A stretch of 64,000 bases of DNA, taken from positions 124,001 to 188,000 of the forward strand of contig NZ_CAJHOB010000002.1 in NCBI RefSeq assembly GCF_905120355.1, read 5' to 3'. Below, piece by piece: positions 29,834-37,969 of the stretch. This DNA comes from Azonexus hydrophilus. GTDB taxonomy: Bacteria; Pseudomonadota; Gammaproteobacteria; Burkholderiales; Rhodocyclaceae. Below the pieces are notes generated by a model. That model had not been told where the DNA came from. It was given only the letters and a program-made list of their open reading frames with translations, and made no database searches. Position 1 is the stretch's first letter; each line of letters opens with the position of its first letter. The position numbers and the translations under genes are program-made.

Positions 29834-31513
29834 ATGAAAATATCCTTCCGCCCGAAACTACTGGATTGTCTGCATGATTATTCCCGTGCGCAGGCAGGTA
29901 AGGATATTGGGGCAGGCATCACCGTGGGGGTGCTTGCCCTGCCGCTGGCGATGGCGTTTGCCATTGCCAGCGGTGTGTCTCCTGCAGCAGGGATCTGGAC
30001 CGGCATCGTTGCCGGTTTTTTGATTTCGCTGCTCGGAGGTTCGCGGGTTCAGGTTGGCGGGCCGACAGGGGCGTTCATTCCGATCATTTACGGCATTGTC
30101 GTCGCCCACGGCTTTGTCAATCTGCTTGGCGCCACCCTGCTGGCCGGGGTGCTGCTGCTGGCGATGGGGCTGGCCCGGCTGGGGCAGCTGATCCGCTTCA
30201 TTCCGGTGACGGTGGTGATTGGCTTCACCAATGGCATTGCGGTGGTGATCTTCCTGGCCCAGATCAAGGATTTCTTTGGTCTGCAGATCGATCAGGTGCC
30301 AGCAGAATTTTTCGAACGCATCAAGGTGCTGGCGGCGCACGCCCATACGGCGGACCTGCCGACGGTCGGGCTGTCGCTGGTCTGCCTGATCTTCCTTCTG
30401 TCCTACAACCGGCTGGCGCAGCGTTTTGCCCTGCTGCGCCGGGCGCCGGGGCCGCTGGCGGTGCTGGTGGTCGGGACGCTGGTGGCCTGGCTGTTCGAGC
30501 TGCCGGTCGATACCATCGGCAGCCGTTTTGGTGGCATCCCGCAGGAGTTGCCGGCGTTCGGCATGCCGGCGGTGTCGATTCACGATCTCGGCAAGCTGAT
30601 TTCGCCGGCGCTGACCATCGCCCTGCTTGGCGCCATCGAGTCGCTGTTGTCGGCGCGCGTGGCCGATGGTCAGATCGATGACCGGCATGATCCCAACCAG
30701 GAGCTCATGGCGCAGGGGATCGCCAATATTGCCGCGCCCCTGTTCGGCGGGTTTGCCGCCACTGGGGCGATCGCCCGGACTTCGACCAATGCCCGCGCCG
30801 GCGGACGGACGCCGATAGCCGGCATCGTCCATGCCCTGACGCTGCTGGCCATCGTGCTCGTGGCGGCGCCGCTGGCGTCTTATGTGCCGCTGGCCACCTT
30901 GTCGGCCATCGTCATGGTGGTGGCGATCAACATGGGCGAGTGGCATGAATTCCGCGAGCTCACCCGGTTTTCCTGGAATTACCGGATCATCCTGCTGGTC
31001 ACCTTTTTTATGACCGTGCTGTTCGATCTGACGGTTGCCGTGGAACTCGGCATGGTGCTGGCCTGCATCTTCTTCATTTACCGCATGTCGGATCTGACCC
31101 GCATCGAGCGTCGCGTACTTTCCAGCGAGCAACTCGGGCCGCAGCTCTGCCATGCCGACGGTAGCCCGCGTGTGGCGGCCTGGCAGGTGTATGGAGCGCT
31201 GTTTTTCGGTGCGGTGAACAAGCTGGAAGAATTGCTTGATAGCCGCAGTGGACACCCGGAGATCGTCGTGCTCGACATGCAGCGCCTGATCCAGCTGGAT
31301 ACGACCGGTCTCGAAGGGCTGGAAAACCTGCACGAGCAACTGGCTAAACGCCATTGTTCGCTGCTGCTTTGCGGTTTGAACAGCCAGCCGCTATCACTCA
31401 TGACCCGCGCGGGTTTTGTCGATCTGCTGGGCAAGAGCAGTGTGTTCATCGATCTTGAGGATGCCCTGGCGCATGCCCGCCGGGCACTGGAGGCGACGGC
31501 TCAGCCGCGGTGA
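29834..31513 (+). CDS. SulP/SLC26 family anion transporter with STAS domain
   Basis: A 559-residue inner-membrane transporter. The membrane domain starts LPLAMAFAIASGVSPAAGIWTG and includes the SulP core RVQVGGPTGAFIPIIYGIV and FGGFAATGAIARTSTNARAGG. A cytoplasmic STAS domain follows (about 430-545: VYGALFFGAVNKLEELL, IVVLDMQRLIQLDTTGLEGL). Family members carry sulfate, bicarbonate or dicarboxylates (DauA). Substrate is not resolved by sequence; no carbonic anhydrase or sulfur genes lie next to it. Its last 13 bases overlap the 3' end of a convergent small gene. Confidence 0.93.
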   Translation: MKISFRPKLLDCLHDYSRAQAGKDIGAGITVGVLALPLAMAFAIASGVSPAAGIWTGIVAGFLISLLGGSRVQVGGPTGAFIPIIYGIVVAHGFVNLLGATLLAGVLLLAMGLARLGQLIRFIPVTVVIGFTNGIAVVIFLAQIKDFFGLQIDQVPAEFFERIKVLAAHAHTADLPTVGLSLVCLIFLLSYNRLAQRFALLRRAPGPLAVLVVGTLVAWLFELPVDTIGSRFGGIPQELPAFGMPAVSIHDLGKLISPALTIALLGAIESLLSARVADGQIDDRHDPNQELMAQGIANIAAPLFGGFAATGAIARTSTNARAGGRTPIAGIVHALTLLAIVLVAAPLASYVPLATLSAIVMVVAINMGEWHEFRELTRFSWNYRIILLVTFFMTVLFDLTVAVELGMVLACIFFIYRMSDLTRIERRVLSSEQLGPQLCHADGSPRVAAWQVYGALFFGAVNKLEELLDSRSGHPEIVVLDMQRLIQLDTTGLEGLENLHEQLAKRHCSLLLCGLNSQPLSLMTRAGFVDLLGKSSVFIDLEDALAHARRALEATAQPR

Positions 31514-31686
31514 GTACGGCGGTTTTCGATTGGTGCGAAATACAGGCAGGGCTGGCCGGACGAGGCGAATACCACGCGCGCCGGCTCCTGAGCACTCTGG
31601 AAGCCGAGGCTACGGCAGCCATAGGGCATGTTTGGGACAAAGGTGATGTAGTAATGCCGGCAATCGCGGCAGCGAGGGGTGTCCAT
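31501..31686 (-). CDS. 61-aa cysteine-rich protein, probable metal-binding
   Basis: A short convergent gene starting MDTPRCRDCRHYYITFVPNM and continuing PYGCRSLGFQSAQ. Cysteines occur as C6-x2-C9, then C28 and C49 (SSGQPCLYFAPI), spacing that would suit a structural zinc site. The composition and the CxxCxYYIT...PYGCRAxGF pattern resemble small uncharacterised proteins I associate with betaproteobacteria. The alternative plus-strand frame over the same bases lacks any recognisable feature. Its 3' end overlaps the SulP gene by 13 bases. Function unknown. The start is taken at the ATG at 31686 rather than the in-frame ATG at 31701 because conservation is expected from MDTPRC. Confidence 0.65.
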   Translation of the reverse strand: MDTPRCRDCRHYYITFVPNMPYGCRSLGFQSAQEPARVVFASSGQPCLYFAPIENRRTHRG

Positions 31687-31759
31687 GACTCTGCACGGCA
31701 AAATATAAAAATTAACAGAATGCTTACACTAGGCTTACCAAATTGCAGGTAGGCTCGGG

Positions 31760-31765
31760 TAGAAT
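31760..31765 (+). promoter_or_regulatory. -10 candidate for the HTH/pseudo-receiver gene (TAGAAT)
   Basis: CGGGTAGAATTTAGC is 28 bases before the ATG at 31794. The upstream 50 bases are unusually AT-rich for this window and contain repeated TAGGCT and GCTTAC words. Confidence 0.45.
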
Positions 31766-31793
31766 TTAGCAGTTTTTCTACATTGGGCACAGC

Positions 31794-32360
31794 ATGGTAC
31801 GCAAAGATTTTCTCAGCACCCGGCAGGCGGCACAGCGCCTGGGCGTTTCTCTGGGAACAGTGCAGAACATGGTGGAAGCAGGGGCCCTGGAAGCCTGGAA
31901 AACCGCCGGGGGGCACCGCCGGATTCCACTGTCCGCAATTGACAATCTGCTGGCCAAGCGTTTCCGCCAGGGTACTCCGGAAAGCGATCAGCTCGATCTG
32001 TTCATCATCGAACCAGACGCCGAATTGCGAGCCACTTACGAGCGCACCATCAAGGCCTGGAAGCTGCCCGTGCACCTGCATTTTGCTGAAAACGGCGTGG
32101 TTGGCTTGCTGCAGATCGGGCAGCGGGCGCCGGATGTGCTCATCTGCAATGCGCAATTGCCGGGTATGGATGGGGAGAGCATGCTCAGCCAGTTGCTGCA
32201 TTGCGCCCCGCCGCCGGGGATGGACGTCATCGTCATCGGTGTCGATGCGAACGCTCCGAGCAAACTGCCGGAAACCATTACCCGCTTTGGCAAACCGATT
32301 CCCTTTCACGAACTCAAGGGCTTCATCCTCGGTCGTCTGGCCGCATTCCGGCGACTTTGA
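31794..32360 (+). CDS. Excisionase-type HTH protein with degenerate receiver domain
   Basis: A 188-residue protein with an N-terminal HTH_17/MerR-like DNA-binding domain (STRQAAQRLGVSLGTVQNMV...WKTAGGHRRIPLSAI, residues 8-50). It joins a receiver-like domain (about 66-185: LFIIEPDAELR, DVLICNAQLPGMDGESML, FGKPIPFHELKGFIL). The order is reversed relative to classical response regulators, whose output domain is C-terminal. The expected phospho-acceptor Asp is Asn119, and the Thr/Ser switch position in VIVIGVDA is not Thr/Ser, so phosphorylation is unlikely. The terminal Lys of GKPI is kept. Monocistronic; convergent with dnaE. Role unknown. Confidence 0.8.
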   Translation: MVRKDFLSTRQAAQRLGVSLGTVQNMVEAGALEAWKTAGGHRRIPLSAIDNLLAKRFRQGTPESDQLDLFIIEPDAELRATYERTIKAWKLPVHLHFAENGVVGLLQIGQRAPDVLICNAQLPGMDGESMLSQLLHCAPPPGMDVIVIGVDANAPSKLPETITRFGKPIPFHELKGFILGRLAAFRRL

Positions 32361-32404
32361 GACGGGTGGTGCCGGCTGGGTGGCGACGACCTGCAAGGCG
32401 CGGC

Positions 32405-35400
32405 TCAGTAGACCACAGCCACGTTTTCCTTGTTAAGCCACAGGTTCAGCGCCTCCAGCAGCTCGTCATCAAGATTGACCTGCCAGGCGTTGCCCAGCAA
32501 CAGTTCGCATTCGGCGCTGGCCTGGCGGTAACGCAGCCGCACCGGCGCATTGCCGGGGGTGAACGGTTGTAGCAGGGTGCGCAGGCGCTGAGCGTCTGCC
32601 GTCGCTGGCGTGAGCTGCAGGCGCAGGTGCTTGGCGAAACGGGCGCGGGCCTCGCCCAGGGTCATCAGGCGCTCGGCAACGACCCGGTTGCCCCCGGAAA
32701 AATCGTCGTAACTGACCTTGCCTTCGACGACCAGGATGGCGTCGGTCAGGATCTTGCGCCGCTCGGCTTCGAACAGTTCGTTGAAGACCGACACTTCCAC
32801 CATGGCGGTACCGTCGTCGAGTTGGACGAACAGCATCTTGCCGCGTCGGGTCATCTGGGTACGCACGCCGACCACGATGCCGGCCAGGGTCTGGAACTCC
32901 TTGGCAGGCTGCAGCTGGCTCAGCGAGCGGCGGATGAAGCGGCCCAGTTCGGGTTTGTAGCTATCGTAGGGATGCCCCGAAAAGAAGAAACCGAGCGCGG
33001 TCTTTTCTTCCATCAGCTGGCTGCGCTCGTCCCAGGGCGGCATGTCGATGTATTGCGGCGCGTGTTCTTCGGCGACGTCCCCGAGGTCGAACAGACTGCT
33101 CTGCATGGCGTTTTTCTCGCTCTGCTCGGCAAACTCCATGGCGATGCCGACCGAAGCCAGCAGTTTATGGCGGTTGCTGTCCAGGCTGTCGAAGGCGCCG
33201 GCGCGGATCAGCGCTTCGATGGTGCGCCGGTTGACCATGCGCTTGTCGCAGCGCTGGCAGAAATCGAACAGATCCTTGAACGGACCGCCGTTGTTGCGGG
33301 CCGTGAGAATGACATGCACCGCTTGTTCGCCGGTGCCCTTGACCGCGCCTAGGCCATAACGGATGGTGTCACGATCGACGGGCTCGAAGCGGTAGGCCGA
33401 GGCATTGACGTCCGGGCCAAGCACCTTGATCTTGTTGGCGATGGTGTCTTCGTAGAAGATCTTCACCGTGTCGGTGTTGTCCATGTCGGACGACAGGGTG
33501 GCGGCCATGAATGCCGCGCAGTGGTAGCGCTTGAGCCAGGCGGTGTGATAGGTGACGACGGCGTAGGCGGCGGTGTGCGACTTGTTGAAGCCGTATTCCG
33601 CGAACTTGGTCATCAGGTCGAACAACTGCTCGGCCAGCGCCGGATCGTAGCTGCGCTCCCGGGCGCCGGCGGCGATGGTTTCACGGTGCTTGGCCATCTC
33701 CTCCGGCTTCTTCTTGCCCATCGCCCGACGCAGCATGTCGGCACCACCGAGCGTGTAACCGCCGATGATCTGCGAGATCTGCATCACCTGTTCCTGGTAC
33801 ACGATGACGCCGTAGGTCGGTTCGAGGCAGGCTTTCAGGTCCGGGTGGAAATAGTCGATGGCCTGCTGGCCCTTCTTGCGCAGGATGAAGTCATCCACCA
33901 TGCCGGAGCCGAGCGGTCCGGGGCGATACAGCGCGAGCACGGCGATGATGTCTTCGAAGCGGTCGGGCGCAAGCTTCTTCAGCAGCTTCTTCATGCCCTC
34001 CGATTCCACCTGGAAGATGGCCGTGGTGTTGGCGTCCTTGAGGATCTGGTAGGCGCCGGGATCGCTAAAACCCAGGCTCATCAGATCGATGCGTTCGCCC
34101 GTCAGGCGTTCGACATACTTCAGCGCCAGTTCGATGATGGTGAGGTTGCGCAGGCCGAGGAAGTCGAATTTCACCAGACCGGCTTTTTCCACATCGTCCT
34201 TGTCGAACTGGGAGACGGGTGAGGCATCGCTGCCGGTGGCCTGATAGATCGGGCAGAAATCGGTGATGCGTCCCGGCGCGATCAGTACGCCACCGGCGTG
34301 CATGCCGACGTTGCGGGTCAGATCCTCGAGGCGTCCGGCCAGATCGAACAGTTCGCGGATGGTTTCACCGTCCTGGCTGTCGGCCATCATGTCCTGCAGG
34401 GCAGGCTCCTGTTCCAGCGCTTCGGCCAGCGAGACCGGCTTGTTCTGCACGATCGGGATGAGTTTGGAAATCCGGTCGCACATCGAATAGGGCAGGCCGA
34501 ATACCCGGCCGACGTCACGAATTACCGCCTTCGAAGACATGGTGCCGAAAGTGGCGATTTGCGATACCGCCTGCGGGCCGTAACGTTCACGGACGTATTC
34601 GATCACTCGCCAGCGGTTGTCCTGACAGAAATCGATATCGAAGTCGGGCATCGATACCCGTTCCGGATTGAGGAAGCGCTCGAACAGCAGGGCGTAGGCC
34701 AGTGGGTCGAGATCGGTGATGCGCAGACTGTAGGCGACCAGCGAGCCGGCGCCGGAACCCCGGCCGGGGCCGACCGGTACGTCATTTTCCTTGGCCCAGT
34801 TGATGAAGTCGGCAACGATCAGGAAGTAGCCGGGAAACCCCATCTGGATGATGGTGTTGCACTCGAAGGTCAGGCGTTGGTCGTATTCGGGGCGGCGCTG
34901 CTGGCGTACCTCGGGGTCCGGGTAGAGTTCGGCGAGGCGGACCTCGAGGCCTTTTTTCGATTCCTCGACGAGAAACTCATCAATGGTCATGCCCGCGGGA
35001 ATGGGGAAATCGGGCAGGAAATTCTTCCCCAGCGTCAGTTCGATGTTGCAGCGTTTGGCTATTTCGAGGGTGTTTTCGATCGCTTCAGGCAGATCGGCAA
35101 ACAACGCGAGCATTTCGCCTTGGCTCTTGAAATACTGTTCGGCGGTATAGGGTTTGGGCCGGCGGGTATCGCCCAGAACGTAGCCTTCGGCAATGCAGAC
35201 GCGTGCCTCGTGTGCCTGGAAGTCGTCGCGGCGCATGAATTGGACCGGATGTGTGGCGACCAACGGCAGCCCGGTTTCACCGGCGAGATCGGCCGTCTGA
35301 TTGACCAGGTATTCCTGTTGCGGCTGGCCGTAGCGCTGTACTTCCAGGTAGAAGGCCGCGGGGAAAAAATCAGCCCAGGCCAGCGCCCGCTCGGTTGCCA

Positions 35401-35851
35401 GTGCGAAATTGCCATTCAGCAAGGCTTCGCCGACGTCGCCCTGGTGGCCGCCGGAGAGTGCGATCAGACCATCACAGCCGATCTGCAACAGCCATTCGCG
35501 GCGAATCTCGGCCCGGTCGCGCCGGCCGTCGGCAACATAGGCGCGGGTGAGCAGTTCGCATAGCTGGCGATAACCTTGTCGATTGCGTACCAGCAGCAGC
35601 AAGCGGCTGGCGGGCTCGCCGGCTTCACCGCCGCTCATCCACACGTCTGCGCCCGCAATCGGTTTCAGTCCCTTACCGCGCGCGCTGCTGTAGAACTTGA
35701 TCAGACCGAACAAGTTGCCCAGATCGGTCAGGGCCAGGGCCGGCATGGCGTCGGCGCTGGCGGCTTTGACGGCGTCGGCGATGCGGACAATGCCATCGGT
35801 GATCGAGTATTCCGAATGCAGGCGGAGGTGAACGTAGCGGGAAGAATTCAT
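32405..35851 (-). CDS. dnaE: DNA polymerase III alpha subunit
   Basis: Replicative polymerase, 1148 residues from the ATG at 35851, the DnaE1 type. The N-terminal PHP domain starts YVHLRLHSEYSITDGIVRI. Palm catalytic aspartates lie in RVSMPDFDIDFCQDNR. PVGPGRGSGAGSLVAYSL is the conserved glycine-rich motif. The tandem HhH and OB domains are recognisable (RRTIEALIRAGAFDSL; LAGIVVGVRTQMTRRGKMLF). The only base run between a TAAAAT element and the ATG is seven nucleotides with no Shine-Dalgarno, so the mRNA may be leaderless. An in-frame TTG at 35875 would fall upstream of that promoter. Confidence 0.96.
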   Translation of the reverse strand: MNSSRYVHLRLHSEYSITDGIVRIADAVKAASADAMPALALTDLGNLFGLIKFYSSARGKGLKPIAGADVWMSGGEAGEPASRLLLLVRNRQGYRQLCELLTRAYVADGRRDRAEIRREWLLQIGCDGLIALSGGHQGDVGEALLNGNFALATERALAWADFFPAAFYLEVQRYGQPQQEYLVNQTADLAGETGLPLVATHPVQFMRRDDFQAHEARVCIAEGYVLGDTRRPKPYTAEQYFKSQGEMLALFADLPEAIENTLEIAKRCNIELTLGKNFLPDFPIPAGMTIDEFLVEESKKGLEVRLAELYPDPEVRQQRRPEYDQRLTFECNTIIQMGFPGYFLIVADFINWAKENDVPVGPGRGSGAGSLVAYSLRITDLDPLAYALLFERFLNPERVSMPDFDIDFCQDNRWRVIEYVRERYGPQAVSQIATFGTMSSKAVIRDVGRVFGLPYSMCDRISKLIPIVQNKPVSLAEALEQEPALQDMMADSQDGETIRELFDLAGRLEDLTRNVGMHAGGVLIAPGRITDFCPIYQATGSDASPVSQFDKDDVEKAGLVKFDFLGLRNLTIIELALKYVERLTGERIDLMSLGFSDPGAYQILKDANTTAIFQVESEGMKKLLKKLAPDRFEDIIAVLALYRPGPLGSGMVDDFILRKKGQQAIDYFHPDLKACLEPTYGVIVYQEQVMQISQIIGGYTLGGADMLRRAMGKKKPEEMAKHRETIAAGARERSYDPALAEQLFDLMTKFAEYGFNKSHTAAYAVVTYHTAWLKRYHCAAFMAATLSSDMDNTDTVKIFYEDTIANKIKVLGPDVNASAYRFEPVDRDTIRYGLGAVKGTGEQAVHVILTARNNGGPFKDLFDFCQRCDKRMVNRRTIEALIRAGAFDSLDSNRHKLLASVGIAMEFAEQSEKNAMQSSLFDLGDVAEEHAPQYIDMPPWDERSQLMEEKTALGFFFSGHPYDSYKPELGRFIRRSLSQLQPAKEFQTLAGIVVGVRTQMTRRGKMLFVQLDDGTAMVEVSVFNELFEAERRKILTDAILVVEGKVSYDDFSGGNRVVAERLMTLGEARARFAKHLRLQLTPATADAQRLRTLLQPFTPGNAPVRLRYRQASAECELLLGNAWQVNLDDELLEALNLWLNKENVAVVY

Positions 35852-35858
35852 GGCGGCG

Positions 35859-35864
35859 ATTTTA
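35859..35864 (-). promoter_or_regulatory. -10 candidate for dnaE (TAAAAT), possibly leaderless start
   Basis: Minus-strand GGGGTAAAATCGCC ends seven bases before the dnaE ATG. Normal -10 to start-site spacing would place transcription initiation on or next to the A of the ATG. Confidence 0.45.
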
Positions 35865-35938
35865 CCCCGGGCCAAAGGTTTGGCGGTCGCAGACGGGGCG
35901 ATTGTCAGTGCGCCGGTAGGCCGTGGCGGAGGCGTTTG

Positions 35939-35978
35939 TTGCGCAATCTTCTGTTACATTGCACCAATACTTGCGCAA
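35939..35978. promoter_or_regulatory. Twin TTGCGCAA palindromes upstream of the acyl-CoA dehydrogenase
   Basis: Two identical 8-bp palindromes, at 35939-35946 and 35971-35978, are spaced 32 bp apart (about three helical turns). Between them is TTACATTGCACC. They are about 200 bases before the acyl-CoA dehydrogenase ATG. They look like a cooperative operator. The regulator is unknown; TGC/GCA-rich sites are reported for PhaR-like and fatty-acid regulators, but that is a loose analogy. Confidence 0.45.
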
Positions 35979-36019
35979 GAGTGTTTTGCGATGCTTCGCC
36001 CCGATAAAACAAAAGAAAA

Positions 36020-36051
36020 CTTGCCATAAAGGAGAACAGCACTCCGGCAAG
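36020..36051 (+). other. Leader hairpin containing GGAGAACAGCA element
   Basis: CTTGCC (36020-36025) pairs with GGCAAG (36046-36051), and inside it GGAG (36031-36034) pairs with CTCC (36042-36045) around a 7-nt loop, with ATAAA bulged on the left. The inner arm includes AAGGAG, a Shine-Dalgarno-like sequence with no start codon after it. The 18-base core recurs with one change downstream of icmF at 51086. Confidence 0.5.
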
Positions 36052-36179
36052 TCGAGAGGAGACGATTCCGCAGACCCGCGGGGTCATCCTTTTCAGCCAA
36101 AAATAATGAACCTGCTCCACTCCGGTGGGGTTTCCGGTACCCGGATCCGGGTGTCGCCTAGTCTGAAAGGAAGCTGTGC

Positions 36180-37958
36180 ATGAGTACTTACACCGCCCCG
36201 TTGCGTGATATGCAATTTGTTCTCAAGGAAATCGCCGGTCTGGACGAGATCTGCGCTTTGCCGGGTAACGAGGAATGTTCGGTCGAACTGGTCGAATCCA
36301 TCCTCGAAGAAGCCTCCAAGTTTGCGACTGGTGTGCTCGATCCGATCAACCGCAATGGCGATCAGCAGGGTGCGGTGGTCAAGGATGGCGTGGTCACCAC
36401 CTCGCCCGGCTTCAAGGAGGCCTACAAGCTGTTCTGCGAAACCGGCTGGAATGCCATGCCGTTCTCGCCGGAATACGGTGGTCAGGGTCTGCCGGCAGCG
36501 GTGACCATGGCGGTCAATGAAATGTGGAAGTCGGCCAACATGGCCTTCGCCCTGTGCCCGATGCTGACCGGCGGTGCCATCGAAGCGATTGCCCACCATG
36601 CCTCCGACGAGCTGAAGCAGAAATATCTGCCGAAGATGGTCGAAGGCATCTGGACCGGCACCATGAACCTGACCGAGCCGAACGCCGGCTCCGACCTGGC
36701 TGCGATCAGCACCAAGGCCGCGCGCGCCGCCGATGGCACGTTCCGTATTACCGGCACCAAGATCTTCATCACCTGGGGTGAGAATGACGTTGCCGAAAAC
36801 ATCGTCCATCTGGTTCTGGCCCGCCTGCCGGACGCGCCGCCCGGACTGAAGGGCATCTCGCTGTTCCTGGTGCCGAAATTCCTGGTCAACGACGATGGTT
36901 CGCCGGGTGCCCGCAACGACCTGATCTGTTCCTCGCTCGAACACAAGCTGGGCATTCATGGCAGCCCGACTGCCGTCATGTCCTACGGCGACAAGGAAGG
37001 TGCGATCGGCTATCTGATCGGTGAAGAGAACAAGGGCGTCGGCTACATGTTCACGATGATGAACCACGCCCGCGTCAACGTCGGCCTGGAGGGCGTCGGC
37101 ATTGCCGAGCGTGCCTACCAGCACGCGCTGTGGTACGCCAAGGAACGCATTCAGGGCGCCATCATCGGTGACAAGTCGGGCGAGAAGAAGCCCATCCTGC
37201 ACCATCCGGACGTTCGCCGTCTGCTGATGGAATGCAAGGCCCGGACCGAAGCCATGCGCGCTGTGGCTTACTACGCTGCGGCCCAGATCGACCGGGCGCA
37301 TGCTGGCGATGCCGCGGCCCAGGCCCGGATCGATTTGCTGACGCCCGTGGTCAAGGGCTGGAGCACTGAACAAGGGGTTGAACTCAGCTCCACGGCACTG
37401 CAGGTCTTCGGTGGTGTCGGCTTTGTCGAAGAAACTGGCGCCGCCCAGTACTACCGCGATTCGCGCATCACCACCATCTACGAAGGTACGACCGCCATCC
37501 AGGCGAATGACCTGGTCGGTCGCAAACTGGCGCGGGAAAAAGTGCCGGGTGCCGCGATGAAGGCCATGCTGGCCGAAATCAACGCCACCGCGGCTGAACT
37601 TGCCGGGCAGCCCGGTCTGGCCAACATCGCTGCACAGCTGAAGGCAGGCGCTGCGGCGCTTGAGAATGCGACGGACTGGATCATCGCCAACTATGTCGAC
37701 AACGCGCCGACCGTGCATGCCGGCTCGGTGCCCTTCCTGTGGTTGACGGGCACGGTGACGGGCGGCTGGCTGCTGGCTAAATCGGCTGCCATCGCTGCCC
37801 AGCGTCTTGCTGCTGGCGATGCCGATCCGTACTACACGGCCAAGATTGCCACCGCCGAATACTTCGCCACGCATCAGCTGCCGTTCGCTGCAGCCTATGC
37901 GGCAGAAGTGACCGGTGGCGGTGCGTCCGTCTTCGCTTTGCCGGAAAACCTGTTCTGA
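36180..37958 (+). CDS. Acyl-CoA dehydrogenase (long, DmdC/FadE-like subgroup)
   Basis: FAD-dependent acyl-CoA dehydrogenase of 592 residues, about 200 longer than short-chain members owing to the C-terminal extension typical of the ACAD DmdC-like group. Motifs: MNLTEPNAGSDLAAISTKA (substrate/FAD), ITGTKIFITWGE, MMNHARVNVGLEGVGIAERA and ALQVFGGVGFVEETGAAQYYRDSRITTIYEGTT, which includes the catalytic-region Glu. AAGGAAG precedes the ATG at 36180. It passes electrons through ETF to the ETF-QO encoded 11 bases downstream. Chain length or branched specificity is not determinable. Confidence 0.93.
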   Translation: MSTYTAPLRDMQFVLKEIAGLDEICALPGNEECSVELVESILEEASKFATGVLDPINRNGDQQGAVVKDGVVTTSPGFKEAYKLFCETGWNAMPFSPEYGGQGLPAAVTMAVNEMWKSANMAFALCPMLTGGAIEAIAHHASDELKQKYLPKMVEGIWTGTMNLTEPNAGSDLAAISTKAARAADGTFRITGTKIFITWGENDVAENIVHLVLARLPDAPPGLKGISLFLVPKFLVNDDGSPGARNDLICSSLEHKLGIHGSPTAVMSYGDKEGAIGYLIGEENKGVGYMFTMMNHARVNVGLEGVGIAERAYQHALWYAKERIQGAIIGDKSGEKKPILHHPDVRRLLMECKARTEAMRAVAYYAAAQIDRAHAGDAAAQARIDLLTPVVKGWSTEQGVELSSTALQVFGGVGFVEETGAAQYYRDSRITTIYEGTTAIQANDLVGRKLAREKVPGAAMKAMLAEINATAAELAGQPGLANIAAQLKAGAAALENATDWIIANYVDNAPTVHAGSVPFLWLTGTVTGGWLLAKSAAIAAQRLAAGDADPYYTAKIATAEYFATHQLPFAAAYAAEVTGGGASVFALPENLF

Positions 37959-37969
37959 GAGGAACCATC

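Larger units (their letters stand above)
35852..36179. other. 328-bp divergent intergenic region (dnaE / acyl-CoA dehydrogenase)
   Basis: Contains, in order, the dnaE -10 candidate, the twin TTGCGCAA sites, a hairpin at 36020-36051, and an untranslated leader of about 130 bases with AAGGAAG before the acyl-CoA dehydrogenase ATG. Short open frames here have no ribosome-binding site or recognisable composition, so I see no gene. Confidence 0.6.

Noticed and set aside
29834-31513. Purine permease (because it follows purHD)
   Set aside because: The sequence has the SulP core motif and a C-terminal STAS domain, not the NCS2 xanthine/uracil permease pattern.
31510-31752. An 80-codon plus-strand frame starting with GTG after the SulP gene
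   Set aside because: No recognisable features, and the opposite strand encodes a better small protein with patterned cysteines.
35923-36183. An 86-codon frame upstream of the acyl-CoA dehydrogenase
   Set aside because: No ribosome-binding site, atypical composition, and it crosses the operator and hairpin elements; treated as leader.
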